Part shown: positions 26,951 to 35,637 of the stretch, one piece after another | How positions within the stretch are numbered: the stretch's first letter is position 1 | Layout of the letters: every line of letters starts with the position of its first letter | Assembly (NCBI GenBank): GCA_002786355.1 | Contig: PGCO01000001.1 | Coordinates: 372,001-436,000, forward strand | Reading direction: 5' to 3' | Length of the DNA stretch: 64,000 bases | Origin: Sediminibacterium sp. FEMGT703S | GTDB lineage: Bacteria; Bacteroidota; Bacteroidia; Chitinophagales; Chitinophagaceae | Program-made: the position numbers and the translations under genes | Notes under the pieces: model-generated | The model's input: the letters and a program-made list of their open reading frames with translations, nothing else | Databases searched by the model: none | What the model was told of the DNA's origin: nothing

Positions 26951-28147
26951 TTAAAGGCCTTCATAAATAATGGCTGCCCCCTGTCCTACCCCCACACACA
27001 TGGTTGCTAATCCATATTTTGTTTGTGTTCTATGCATCTGGTGGAGCAAAGTTGCCGATATACGAGCCCCCGAACAGCCCAATGGATGTCCTAATGCAAT
27101 AGCGCCGCCATTAACATTAACGATTGATTCGGGTAAGCCAAGATCTCTCATGCAAGCAATGCTTTGCGAAGCAAACGCTTCATTTAATTCTACTAAACCC
27201 AATTGGCTAATTTGTAACCCTGCTCTTTTCAATGCTTTTTGCGATGCAGGAACAGGACCGATGCCCATAATAGCAGGGTCTACTCCAGCAACAGCCATAC
27301 TACTAATCCGAGCAATGGGTTGAAGATTAAACAATTTAACCGCTTCTTCGCTAGCTAAAAGTACTGCCGCCGCACCATCATTAATTCCAGAAGCATTCCC
27401 TGCAGTAACTGTACCGTCTTTAATAAATGCCGGCTTTAAGGTAGCCAGTTTGTCTAAACTTGTTTTACGGGGATGTTCATCTTTATTCACCCAGCTGACC
27501 ATTCGGTCAACTAACATCTCTACAGCCACTATTTCGTCGTTCCATAAACCAGCAGTTTCTGCAGCAAAATATTTTTCTTGAGAATTAAACGCAAATTGAT
27601 CCTGTTCTTCTCTACTAATCCCCCATGTTTTTGCCACATTTTCTGCGGTTTCACCCATTGTATAAGGATGATACATAGCAGACAATTTAGGATTGATAAA
27701 ACGCCATCCAAAACTGGTATCGTAAGTTTCTACCTTTCTACTCCAGGCAGCATCTGCTTTGGCCGTTACAAATGGAGCCCTAGTCATGCTTTCTACCCCT
27801 CCAGCTATGTATAATAAACCTTCTCCACACTGAATGGCTCTTGCGGCATCCATAATGGCCTGCAATCCACTTGCACAAAGCCTATTTACGGTGGTACCAG
27901 CCACTGTTGTGGGTAATCCAGCTAATAAAGCAGCCATTCTGGCTACATTTCTATTGTCTTCTCCAGCCTGATTGGCCGCTCCGGCAATTACATCTTCTAT
28001 AGCTGTTGGATCTATGCTGGGATGGCGTTCTACTAAAGATCGAATCACAGTAGCCAAGAGATCATCGGGTCTTACCGAACTCAGTTTTCCGCCAAAACGC
28101 CCAATTGGCGTACGCACTGCATCAATGATATAGCAAGCTTTACTCAT
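26951..28147 (-). CDS. pcaF: Acetyl-CoA C-acyltransferase, 3-oxoadipyl-CoA thiolase-like
   Basis: This 398-residue thiolase has the nucleophile Cys91 (NRLCASGLQAIMD), the catalytic His354 (GHPLGCSG) and the second cysteine Cys384 (MCVGVGQG). The stretch AANQAGEDNRNVARMAALLAGLP is shared with PcaF/PaaJ 3-oxoadipyl-CoA thiolases, so cleavage of 3-oxoadipyl-CoA to succinyl-CoA and acetyl-CoA is possible, but Bacteroidota members are often general acyl-CoA thiolases. No other aromatic-degradation gene is nearby, so pathway membership is unproven and the symbol is tentative. Start ATG 28147 (MSKACYIIDAVRTPIG) is the family's normal beginning. It diverges from rlmN across 42 nt. Confidence 0.82.
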   Translation of the reverse strand: MSKACYIIDAVRTPIGRFGGKLSSVRPDDLLATVIRSLVERHPSIDPTAIEDVIAGAANQAGEDNRNVARMAALLAGLPTTVAGTTVNRLCASGLQAIMDAARAIQCGEGLLYIAGGVESMTRAPFVTAKADAAWSRKVETYDTSFGWRFINPKLSAMYHPYTMGETAENVAKTWGISREEQDQFAFNSQEKYFAAETAGLWNDEIVAVEMLVDRMVSWVNKDEHPRKTSLDKLATLKPAFIKDGTVTAGNASGINDGAAAVLLASEEAVKLFNLQPIARISSMAVAGVDPAIMGIGPVPASQKALKRAGLQISQLGLVELNEAFASQSIACMRDLGLPESIVNVNGGAIALGHPLGCSGARISATLLHQMHRTQTKYGLATMCVGVGQGAAIIYEGL

Positions 28148-28156
28148 ATAGAATGG

Positions 28157-28185
28157 TTGAGGCTGCAAGATATAAGTTATCTTTG
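28157..28185 (+). promoter_or_regulatory. Promoter of rlmN
   Basis: TTG (28157-28159), 18 nt, then a perfect TATCTTTG (28178-28185). The -7 element ends 4 nt before the ATG, so the transcript should be leaderless. The whole promoter lies in the 42-nt gap to the divergent thiolase gene. Confidence 0.6.
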
Positions 28186-28189
28186 CAGA

Positions 28190-29233
28190 ATGAGTGCCTC
28201 TTTACCCAATATTCGCCACCAAAGTCAACAAGATTTGGAAACATACTTCGAAAGTATTGGCGAAAAAAAATTTAGAATTAAGCAGGTGCAGGAATGGATA
28301 TGGCAAAAGCATGCCCACAGTTTTGATGATATGAGTAATCTTAGCAAAGAACTGCGGAATAAAATGGCTACCGATTTTTCCCTGCCGGCTTTACGTGTAG
28401 ATGCTACCCAATACAGCAATGATGGAACCGTTAAAAGTAGATTTAAAACTTTTGATGGCCATTTAGTTGAAGGGGTATTGATTCCTACAGACGATAGAAA
28501 AACTGCTTGTGTATCTTCTCAAATAGGTTGTAGTTTAAGTTGTAAGTTTTGTGCAACGGGCTATATGGAGCGGAAAAGAAATTTGACTTACGATGAAATT
28601 GTAGATCAGGTAGTATTAATTAACCAACAAGCTGAACAAGTTTTTGAAAAGAAATTGACCAATATTGTTTTCATGGGAATGGGCGAACCATTGCTCAATT
28701 ACAATAATGTATTAAAAGCCATCGAACGCATTTCTGCAAAAGATGGGTTGTTCATGAGTCCTAGAAGAATTACGGTTTCTACGGCAGGAGTAGCCAAGCA
28801 AATCAGAATGTTGGGGGATGACCAAGTGAAATTTAAATTGGCATTGTCTTTACATGCGCCGAACGATGCGAAGCGTAATCAAATTATGCCTATCAATGAA
28901 ACCAATAATATCAAGGTTTTAACGGAGGCTTTAAATTATTTTTACAAGAAAACAGGTAATGAAATTACCCTAGAATATATTCTGTTTAAAGATTTAAATG
29001 ACTCTGCAAAAGACGCAGAAGAACTAACCAAAGTTTTTAGACAAATACCAGCCGACTTAATCAATATTATTGAATACAATAGCATTGATGCATTTAAGTT
29101 TACCAAGCCCGATGAAGACGACACACAATCTTTCATGGATATTCTTGCAGCAAATAAAGTAAATGCAAGATTGAGAAGAAGCCGGGGTAAAGATATAGAT
29201 GCAGCTTGCGGACAACTAGCTAATAAAGGCTAA
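28190..29233 (+). CDS. rlmN: 23S rRNA (adenine2503-C2)-methyltransferase RlmN
   Basis: This 347-residue radical-SAM enzyme methylates C2 of A2503 in 23S rRNA and A37 in some tRNAs. The radical-SAM cysteines are Cys114, Cys118 and Cys121 (CSLSCKFC, the CX3CX2C form), followed by ATGYMERKRNL. The second catalytic cysteine lies in DAACGQLANKG at the very end. FMGMGEPLLNYNNV is also conserved. The ATG at 28190 is preferred over a TTG at 28157, which falls inside the promoter. Confidence 0.95.
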   Translation: MSASLPNIRHQSQQDLETYFESIGEKKFRIKQVQEWIWQKHAHSFDDMSNLSKELRNKMATDFSLPALRVDATQYSNDGTVKSRFKTFDGHLVEGVLIPTDDRKTACVSSQIGCSLSCKFCATGYMERKRNLTYDEIVDQVVLINQQAEQVFEKKLTNIVFMGMGEPLLNYNNVLKAIERISAKDGLFMSPRRITVSTAGVAKQIRMLGDDQVKFKLALSLHAPNDAKRNQIMPINETNNIKVLTEALNYFYKKTGNEITLEYILFKDLNDSAKDAEELTKVFRQIPADLINIIEYNSIDAFKFTKPDEDDTQSFMDILAANKVNARLRRSRGKDIDAACGQLANKG

Positions 29234-29282
29234 TATAATATACATCATTTTAAATCCTGTTGTAAAACAGCAAATCAACACC

Positions 29283-30482
29283 ATGCAAAAACGTACAGAC
29301 AACTTCAGCAAATTTGCCGAAAAGAAAAAAGGCGCTGCCATTAAAGAAGCTTATCGCCAAGAAAAAAGAAGAAATAAAGCCGACGCCAGAGCCGCGGGCG
29401 AAGAAATGAGGGCAAGAAAAAAAGCAAAAGCCAGAGGCGAAGAGTACGTAGATCCTAAAAAAATAGTAGCCCCACCTAGAGAATCAACTTCTACTAAATC
29501 AGCTTCATCAGACAAACCAGCAAGCCGCGCAGGAAGACCTGTTACAGCAGCAAAGGGACCTGGAAGACCAGCATCAAGCGCCGGAAGAATAACAGCAACA
29601 GGTTCAGCAAAACCCGCAGCAGGTTCCTATAAGGCTTTCAAAAGCGATAAGGGTGCAGGCAAAACAGCAAAAGCAACTTACCCTGGTAATCCAATGGATG
29701 CCGACAAAAAAGAAGCTACTACCAGAGAGTCTTTAATCCCCCTAAATAAATATGTTGCCCATTCAGGTGTTTGTGGAAGAAGGGAAGCAGCAGAGTTGGT
29801 TAAAGAAGGAAAAGTAACCGTGAATGGTGATAAAATTTTTGAACCTGGTTACAAAGTTTCTCAAGCAGATAAAATTTTAGTAAAAGGGAAACCTATTTTT
29901 TTACAACGTAATTCGGTTTATATTTTATTGAATAAACCCAAAGACTTTTTAACCACTGCAAGCGATCCACAAGGAAGAAAAACAGTGCTTGATTTAATCA
30001 AAGGCGCAACCCCTGAAAGAGTATATCCTGTTGGAAGATTAGATAGAAACACTACCGGTGTTTTGTTGTTAACCAATGATGGAGAATTAGCCCAAAAGCT
30101 TACGCATCCTTCCTTTGAAATAAAAAAGATTTACGAAGTAACCTTAGATAAACCTGTTACTAAAAAAGACTTAGACTCCATTGTTTCTGGTATCACTTTA
30201 GAAGATGGTTTTGTTGCTGCCGATTCAGTAGGATATGCAGATAGCAAGAGCAAGAATGTAGTAGGAATAGAAATTCACAGTGGAAGAAATAGAATTGTTC
30301 GTAGAATATTTGAACACTTAGGATACGATGTAAAAGCATTGGATCGAGTAATGTTTGCCAACCTTACCAAGAAAAATGTTGAGCGAAGCAAGTGGCGTTT
30401 TTTAAATGATAAAGAAGTGCGATTGCTTAAATTCATGAACAAATCTTTCCTTAGAAAAAACAAGTCAGAAGCAAGCGCATGA
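29283..30482 (+). CDS. RluB/RsuA-family pseudouridine synthase with long basic N-terminus
   Basis: This 399-residue protein has a low-complexity, Lys/Arg/Ala/Pro/Gly-rich N-terminus (about 1-148), an S4 RNA-binding domain (about 150-205, LNKYVAHSGVCGRREAAELV) and a RsuA/RluB/RluE/RluF catalytic domain with the nucleophile Asp254 in VGRLDRNTTGVLLLTNDGE. It isomerises uridine in rRNA; RluB-like action on 23S rRNA is most probable but not proven. The basic extension is common in Bacteroidota. It overlaps the next pseudouridine synthase by 4 nt (ATGA). Confidence 0.9.
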   Translation: MQKRTDNFSKFAEKKKGAAIKEAYRQEKRRNKADARAAGEEMRARKKAKARGEEYVDPKKIVAPPRESTSTKSASSDKPASRAGRPVTAAKGPGRPASSAGRITATGSAKPAAGSYKAFKSDKGAGKTAKATYPGNPMDADKKEATTRESLIPLNKYVAHSGVCGRREAAELVKEGKVTVNGDKIFEPGYKVSQADKILVKGKPIFLQRNSVYILLNKPKDFLTTASDPQGRKTVLDLIKGATPERVYPVGRLDRNTTGVLLLTNDGELAQKLTHPSFEIKKIYEVTLDKPVTKKDLDSIVSGITLEDGFVAADSVGYADSKSKNVVGIEIHSGRNRIVRRIFEHLGYDVKALDRVMFANLTKKNVERSKWRFLNDKEVRLLKFMNKSFLRKNKSEASA

Positions 30483-31189
30483 GTATTGAAATCATAGTAG
30501 AAACAGCCGATTTTGTTGCAGTAAACAAACCTTCTGGCTTATTGAGTATTCCCGATAGAATGGGTGTAGAAAAGTCTTTGAAAGACTTATTAAAACAACG
30601 CTATGGGAATATTTATACGGTTCATCGTTTAGATAGGGATACCAGTGGCATCATTATTTTTGCTAAACACGAAGAATCACATAAAGCCCTCTCCCAACTT
30701 TTTGAAAGCAGGGAAATGGAAAAATTTTACTTAGGATTGGTAAATGGCCAAATGATGAATACCAGTGGCAGTATTGATGCTGCCATTATGGAACACCCTG
30801 GTAAAACCACTAAAATGATGACCCATGTAAAGGGTAAACCATCATTAACCGATTATGAAGTGTTAGAACAGTTTAGGTTATTTTCTTGGGTTCGTTTTCA
30901 AATACATACAGGAAGGACCCACCAAATTAGGGTGCATATGCAGCATTTAGGACATAGCATTGTTTGCGATGAAATATATGGAGATGCAAAACCTATATTA
31001 CTCTCTTCAATCAAAAAGAATTTCAAGTTGGCTAAAGTAGCAGAAGAAGAAAAACCCATTTTGGCAAGATTGGCATTGCATTCTTTCCAATTGAATTTTA
31101 CTTACAACGATATTGCTTTTCAATTGGAAGCGCCTTTGTCTAAAGACTTGCGAGCGGTTTTGCAACAATTAAAAAAATGGAAGGGATAG
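30479..31189 (+). CDS. RluA-family pseudouridine synthase
   Basis: This 236-residue enzyme has the RluA motif VHRLDRDTSGIIIFAK, with Asp52 as the catalytic residue, and the family's GRTHQIRVHMQHLGHSIVCD further on. It has no S4 domain, so it resembles the short RluA/TruC type acting on tRNA or rRNA. The ATG overlaps the stop codon of the preceding RluB-like gene (ATGA), so the two are translationally coupled. The exact target uridine cannot be decided from sequence. Confidence 0.9.
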   Translation: MSIEIIVETADFVAVNKPSGLLSIPDRMGVEKSLKDLLKQRYGNIYTVHRLDRDTSGIIIFAKHEESHKALSQLFESREMEKFYLGLVNGQMMNTSGSIDAAIMEHPGKTTKMMTHVKGKPSLTDYEVLEQFRLFSWVRFQIHTGRTHQIRVHMQHLGHSIVCDEIYGDAKPILLSSIKKNFKLAKVAEEEKPILARLALHSFQLNFTYNDIAFQLEAPLSKDLRAVLQQLKKWKG

Positions 31190-31192
31190 TAT

Positions 31193-32464
31193 TTATTGTT
31201 TAAATACTTTTCCGTCTTTCATTACAAATTGTACCCGACCCATACTGCTTACATCTTGTTGCGGATTGCCATCCACTGCAATGATATCGGCCATCTTGCC
31301 TTTTTCAATACTACCAATTGAATTGTCGCCTAATAAATCTGCTGCGTGAACGGTGGCACATTTAATGGCTTCTAAAATAGGCATGCCTACTTCAGTCATG
31401 TATTGAAACTCCATCCAGTTTTTTCCATGAGCGTACACACCTGCGTCTGTGCCAAATGCAATTTTAACGCCTTTCTTATACGCTTTAGCGAAAGTGCCTT
31501 GAATAAAATTTCCAATCACCAAGGCTTTTGCTTTTACAATATCTGGATAGTATCCTGGTTTTTTAGCAGAGTCTGCTGTTGATTTGCCCGCAACAATTGT
31601 GGGTACTAAATAAGTGCCTCTTTCTTTCATTAATTCCATGACTTCTTCAGTCATATAACTTCCGTGTTCAATAGAATGTACGCCACCTAACACAGCTCTT
31701 TTCATGCCTTCTGCACCATGCGCATGTGCAGCAACTTTAAATCCATAATCATTGGCTGTTTGAACAATCGCTTTTATTTCATCTATGCTAAACTGAGCGC
31801 CACTTCCATCTTTGGCCATGCTTAATACACCGCCTGTAGCTGTTATTTTTATTAGGTCTGCTCCATCCTTGTACCGTTGACGTACTGCTTTAGCTGCGTC
31901 TTCTACACTGTTCACCACTCCTTCTCTAGGACCAGGATCGCCCATTAAATCTTTTCTATAGTTATTGGTAGGATCAGCGTGCCCGCCAGTGGAAGCTAAA
32001 GATTTCCCAGCGGTGTATACGCGAGGTCCAACCACCCAGGCTTTATTGATGGCATTTCTTAATGCAATATTGACATTGGTACCACCTAAATCTCTAACGG
32101 CAGTAAATCCACTCATCAATGTTTTTTCTGCAAACATGACCGATTGAAATGCATAGTCTGCTGGGTTAAACGTAAACCCATTTAAATAACTAGCTGGGCC
32201 GGTTTCCGATTCTAAATGTACATGCATATCAATTAAACCAGGCATCACGGTTAACTTCTTTAAATCAATCACGGTGCTTCCAGCAGTAGCAGCAGTATAT
32301 CCTTTTTGCACTTCCACAATTTTATTGCCTTCCACAACAATAGTCATCGCAGGCAATTGAGTACTGTTTTTTACATCAATCAATTGACCACAATGAATCA
32401 ATGTTCGTTGTGCAATTACAGTATTGCCAATTAATAAAATTGCAGCCAAAAAGTATTTACGCAT
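31193..32464 (-). CDS. Secreted amidohydrolase-family protein
   Basis: This 423-residue protein has a signal peptide (MRKYFLAAILLIGNTVIAQ) and an amidohydrolase fold. Metal-site residues visible are His81 and His83 (LIDMHVHLE), the Lys in DLIKITATGG, AAHAHG, SIEHGS and FGTDAGV. The family includes imidazolonepropionase-like and prolidase-like enzymes that cleave small cyclic amides or dipeptides; the substrate is unknown. It is convergent with the RluA-family gene, with only 3 nt between the stops. Confidence 0.9.
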   Translation of the reverse strand: MRKYFLAAILLIGNTVIAQRTLIHCGQLIDVKNSTQLPAMTIVVEGNKIVEVQKGYTAATAGSTVIDLKKLTVMPGLIDMHVHLESETGPASYLNGFTFNPADYAFQSVMFAEKTLMSGFTAVRDLGGTNVNIALRNAINKAWVVGPRVYTAGKSLASTGGHADPTNNYRKDLMGDPGPREGVVNSVEDAAKAVRQRYKDGADLIKITATGGVLSMAKDGSGAQFSIDEIKAIVQTANDYGFKVAAHAHGAEGMKRAVLGGVHSIEHGSYMTEEVMELMKERGTYLVPTIVAGKSTADSAKKPGYYPDIVKAKALVIGNFIQGTFAKAYKKGVKIAFGTDAGVYAHGKNWMEFQYMTEVGMPILEAIKCATVHAADLLGDNSIGSIEKGKMADIIAVDGNPQQDVSSMGRVQFVMKDGKVFKQ

Positions 32465-32502
32465 AAAAGGATTTTTAGGAAGTTAAGCATTCTATATTGA
32501 AC

Positions 32503-32528
32503 AAAAAAAAGCCCGGCAATTGCCGGGC
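32503..32528 (-). terminator. Rho-independent terminator after the peroxiredoxin gene
   Basis: A perfect palindrome GCCCGGCAATTGCCGGGC (32511-32528) is followed on the minus strand by eight Ts. It lies 20 nt past the peroxiredoxin stop and should insulate the amidohydrolase gene downstream. Confidence 0.92.
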
Positions 32529-32548
32529 GTATTCAACAACTAAAAAAA

Positions 32549-33184
32549 TTATTGATTTGGTTGGGGTGTATAACGCAAATAAGGTTTTACTACCCTTACT
32601 CCTTTTGGAAAACGCTTGATAGCATCTTCAGTGCTAACTGCAGGTACAACAATCACTTCTTCCCCTTCTTTCCAATCTGCTGGCGTTGCCACACTGTATT
32701 GTGCAGTTAATTGTAAAGAATCTATCACACGCAATACTTCGTTGAAATTTCGACCAGTAGATGCAGGATATACAATCATCAATTTCACTTTCTTATCTGG
32801 GCCAATAATAAAAAGAGAGCGAACTGTAAATGTTTCTGAAGCATTGGGATGAATCATATCATATGCATGAGCTATACTTCTATCTTCATCTGCAATAATA
32901 GGAAAGTCTACATGGGTATGTTGCGTTTCATTGATATCGCTAATCCATCCCTCGTGCTTTTCTAAACTATCTACACTCAATGCTAATACCTTCACATTTC
33001 GTTTTGCAAAATCTTCTTTCAATGTTGCCGTTCTACCCAACTCAGTAGTACAAACAGGTGTATAATCTGCTGGATGAGAAAATAAAACGCCCCAGCTATT
33101 GCCTAGGTATTCATAAAAATCAATTGGACCAGCACTGGTTTGTGCAGCAAAATTGGGAGCGATATCGCCGAGTCTTAAAGCCAT
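32549..33184 (-). CDS. Peroxiredoxin, Prx6 (1-Cys) type
   Basis: This 211-residue peroxiredoxin has the active-site motif HPADYTPVCTTE, with the peroxidatic Cys45 and Thr42. The long C-terminal domain (about 160-211, ending GVRVVKPYLRYTPQP) is typical of the Prx6 subfamily. There is no obvious resolving cysteine. It reduces hydrogen peroxide and alkyl hydroperoxides in the cytoplasm. It lies 58 nt after dinB in the same direction and has a strong terminator behind it. Confidence 0.94.
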   Translation of the reverse strand: MALRLGDIAPNFAAQTSAGPIDFYEYLGNSWGVLFSHPADYTPVCTTELGRTATLKEDFAKRNVKVLALSVDSLEKHEGWISDINETQHTHVDFPIIADEDRSIAHAYDMIHPNASETFTVRSLFIIGPDKKVKLMIVYPASTGRNFNEVLRVIDSLQLTAQYSVATPADWKEGEEVIVVPAVSTEDAIKRFPKGVRVVKPYLRYTPQPNQ

Positions 33185-33242
33185 TCTATTGAATTTAGAA
33201 AGCGAATATAGTATTTTCCTACCAATTTAGTAGACTAATAAA

Positions 33243-34424
33243 TTATCCTTTAGTTGGATTGTCTTTTTCAGGAGATCTTACTGTCCTAGCTTTTTGCAAT
33301 GACCCTTTCCCAAACTTATTTTTAACAGCGTCGATGGCTTTGTAGAGATCGCCTTTTTTATCTGTTTCATCAAACAAGGAGCCCTGCATCACATGTGAAG
33401 TAAGATCGGAGAGTCTCACACCCAACAATCGAATGGGCTCTCCTTTTTTATAAAGCTTATGAAACAAATCAATAGCTACTGGAATTAATTCGTCGTCGCG
33501 TAGTGTATAACTAATTGAAGTTTGTTTAGAACTAGTATCAAAATTGGGGTAACGAATTTTAACTGCAATGCAACCAGCCAGCTTTCCATCTTGTCTTAAT
33601 TCATACGCTACTTTTTCAGTCATTCTAACCAACTCACTCAATAAAAATCCTTCCTCCGTTTTATTTTCTTCAAAAGTATTTTCAGTTGAAATTGATTTAG
33701 ATTCATGAAAAGGTTGAACAATACCCTCATGAATTCCCTGTGATTTTTTCCAGAGATCTGGTCCAGCTTTACCCAATACTTTTTCTAGTAAGGCTATAGG
33801 AGTATTACTCAATTGCTCAATGGTATAAATACCCATTTGATTCAGCTTTGCGTGTAGCGACTCTCCAACACCAGAAAATTTATTAACCAGTAATGGTGCT
33901 AAAAATTCTTTCTCCATTCCTGGTTGCACAAATAAATAACCATTGGGCTTGGCTTCATCTGTGGCAATTTTAGCTATCATTTTATTACTAGCCAATCCAA
34001 ATGAAATGGGTAAGCCAGTTGTCTCCATGATTTCATTGCGCAAATCAATCGTCCATTGATAGGGATCAAAAAATTTATCCATACCCGTTAAGTCAATAAA
34101 GAACTCATCAATAGAGGCTTTCTCGAATAAGGGCGCTTTGGCTGCAATAATTTCTGTTACCCATCTTGAATACCTACTATATTCTCCACGAGTACCTCTT
34201 ACTAAAATAGCATGAGGACAAAGCTTCATGGCTGTTTTCATGGGCATAGCGCTTCTCACACCAAACTTACGTGCTTCGTAACTACAGGTAGTTACCACGC
34301 CCCTATCAGCACTGCCACCCACGATAACTGCTTTCCCTTTTAAAGTAGGATCATTTAACATTTCTACACTCACAAAAAAAGAGTCTAAATCTAAATGTGC
34401 AATATATCGTTGTAGGGCTTGCAT
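33243..34424 (-). CDS. dinB: DNA polymerase IV
   Basis: This 393-residue Y-family polymerase copies past DNA lesions. Catalytic acidic residues are Asp12 (AHLDLDSFFVSVE) and the Asp-Glu pair in KASIDEFFIDLTG. A little-finger domain fills about residues 240-350. The C-terminus (about 350-393) is Lys-rich and may be flexible. The ATG at 34424 is preferred over a TTG at 34436. It follows rimM by 38 nt. No beta-clamp motif is obvious to me at the end. Confidence 0.93.
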   Translation of the reverse strand: MQALQRYIAHLDLDSFFVSVEMLNDPTLKGKAVIVGGSADRGVVTTCSYEARKFGVRSAMPMKTAMKLCPHAILVRGTRGEYSRYSRWVTEIIAAKAPLFEKASIDEFFIDLTGMDKFFDPYQWTIDLRNEIMETTGLPISFGLASNKMIAKIATDEAKPNGYLFVQPGMEKEFLAPLLVNKFSGVGESLHAKLNQMGIYTIEQLSNTPIALLEKVLGKAGPDLWKKSQGIHEGIVQPFHESKSISTENTFEENKTEEGFLLSELVRMTEKVAYELRQDGKLAGCIAVKIRYPNFDTSSKQTSISYTLRDDELIPVAIDLFHKLYKKGEPIRLLGVRLSDLTSHVMQGSLFDETDKKGDLYKAIDAVKNKFGKGSLQKARTVRSPEKDNPTKG

Positions 34425-34462
34425 GGTCTTTAACAATATCGCGCTATGGAATAATTAGTCAA

Positions 34463-34987
34463 TTATAATCCCCTGTAAATATCTAGTAAACCATCCGGTA
34501 AAGTAACATATACTTTTTGTGCAACCCGGTCTATCTTATCTAATGTTTCTGCATGCAGTGGTATCAATGCTTCATTGCCTTCTAAAGTCACGCGCAGCAA
34601 TACTTGATGCGGTTGCTCAATCACTTCTTCAATAGGGCCTAAATTTTCATCTTCATCTGTGATTACTTCATAACCCAATAATGAGATGGGTGCGTCTTTA
34701 CCAGCTAGTTTTCTGAAGTCGGCATCTAATAACCAAACTGGCTTAGCGGTAAATCTTGCAGCCGCTTCTTTGCTATTAATTCCTTCTAATTTAATAAAAG
34801 TTTCTTCCTCGTCTTTTGCTTTTGCAGTTTCTAAAAAATAAGGAATATAAGAGCCCTTTGTTTCTTCAACAAAAATGGCAGACGCTTCCTTCAAGTTAGA
34901 TTTTTTTCCAAGAGAATGTTTTAAAATCAACTCTCCTTTCACACCAAAAACCGCTACTAATTTTCCAATATGGATATATTCCTTCAT
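34463..34987 (-). CDS. rimM: Ribosome maturation factor RimM
   Basis: This 174-residue protein has the N-terminal RimM domain (GKLVAVFGVKGELILKHSLG, residues about 8-27) and a C-terminal PRC-barrel (about 100-170, ending VTLPDGLLDIYRGL). RimM binds ribosomal protein uS19 and helps mature the 16S rRNA 3' domain. It follows rpsP, the usual partner, but with a strong hairpin between them, and it precedes dinB. trmD is not here but about 11 kb away at 46430. Confidence 0.94.
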   Translation of the reverse strand: MKEYIHIGKLVAVFGVKGELILKHSLGKKSNLKEASAIFVEETKGSYIPYFLETAKAKDEEETFIKLEGINSKEAAARFTAKPVWLLDADFRKLAGKDAPISLLGYEVITDEDENLGPIEEVIEQPHQVLLRVTLEGNEALIPLHAETLDKIDRVAQKVYVTLPDGLLDIYRGL

Positions 34988-35014
34988 GGGTGCAAGTTAC
35001 TAAATGAATAGGGA

Positions 35015-35045
35015 TAATGAAAAAGGGTCCAGCTAACTGGACCCT
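35015..35045 (-). terminator. Terminator or attenuator between rpsP and rimM
   Basis: A 9-bp perfect stem (AGGGTCCAG/CTGGACCCT, 35024-35045) with a CTAA loop is followed on the minus strand by TTTTCATTATCCC. It lies 24 nt past rpsP, so it could cut the abundant rpsP message before rimM-dinB. The T-run is imperfect, so some read-through is likely. Confidence 0.75.
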
Positions 35046-35069
35046 CTAACAGATGTATGAAACTTACAA

Positions 35070-35543
35070 TTAAGCTTCTGCAGGTGCTGATTCTTCAGCT
35101 GGTGCAGCAGTCTCTTCTTGTTTTTCTTCTACTTTTTTAACTACAGGAACATACGCACGCTTTGCGCTTTGCTTGCTCTTGTGTTCATTGTTTCTACGAG
35201 CGTTGTTTTCTTCATGAGTTACATGCCATTCCTGGAACTTAGTCATTGCAGTTGCGTCATCAAATAGACCCAACTTAACACCACGTAATAAGTGTTTTAA
35301 ATACAATACTCCTTTAAATGAAAGGATTCTGCGAACAGTGTCAGTAGGCTGAGCACCTTTGTTAAGCCACTCTAATGCTTTTTGACGATCTAATTGAATG
35401 CTTGCAGGAACTGTTAATGGATTGTAAGTTCCAATTTTTTGGATGAACTTACCATCTCTTGGTGCACGAGCATCGGCTACTACTATAAAGTAGAAAGGAC
35501 GCTTCTTACTTCCGTGTCTTTGAAGTCTCATTTTTACTGCCAT
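35070..35543 (-). CDS. rpsP: 30S ribosomal protein bS16
   Basis: The conserved bS16 domain opens [20 protein letters not shown] and continues [16 protein letters not shown]. At 157 residues it is nearly twice the usual 80-90, because a Lys-rich segment (about 95-130) and a Glu/Ala-rich tail ([14 protein letters not shown]) follow; such tails are usual in Bacteroidota bS16. I start it at ATG 35543, although the frame is open to an in-frame start codon at 35606 with non-conserved residues. It has a strong promoter upstream (35604-35635) and a hairpin downstream. Confidence 0.96.
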   Translation of the reverse strand: MAVKMRLQRHGSKKRPFYFIVVADARAPRDGKFIQKIGTYNPLTVPASIQLDRQKALEWLNKGAQPTDTVRRILSFKGVLYLKHLLRGVKLGLFDDATAMTKFQEWHVTHEENNARRNNEHKSKQSAKRAYVPVVKKVEEKQEETAAPAEESAPAEA

Positions 35544-35603
35544 GTTAAATAGAAATTTAAAGGCGTTATTAAATAGGGTTAATCCCAGTAGAAACCGGGA
35601 GCG

Positions 35604-35635
35604 CAAATCTAGGATATTCCGGATAATTTACCAAA
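35604..35635 (-). promoter_or_regulatory. Promoter of rpsP
   Basis: On the minus strand TTTG (35632-35635), 20 nt, then TAGATTTG (35604-35611), a full match to the Bacteroidota consensus. Transcription should start near 35597, giving a leader of about 54 nt that contains short inverted repeats (CCCGGT...ACTGGG) possibly used for feedback control. Confidence 0.65.
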
Positions 35636-35637
35636 GA

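Noticed and set aside
28157..28189. Upstream start of rlmN
   Set aside because: A TTG inside the promoter -33 element; the ATG at 28190 directly follows the -7 element.
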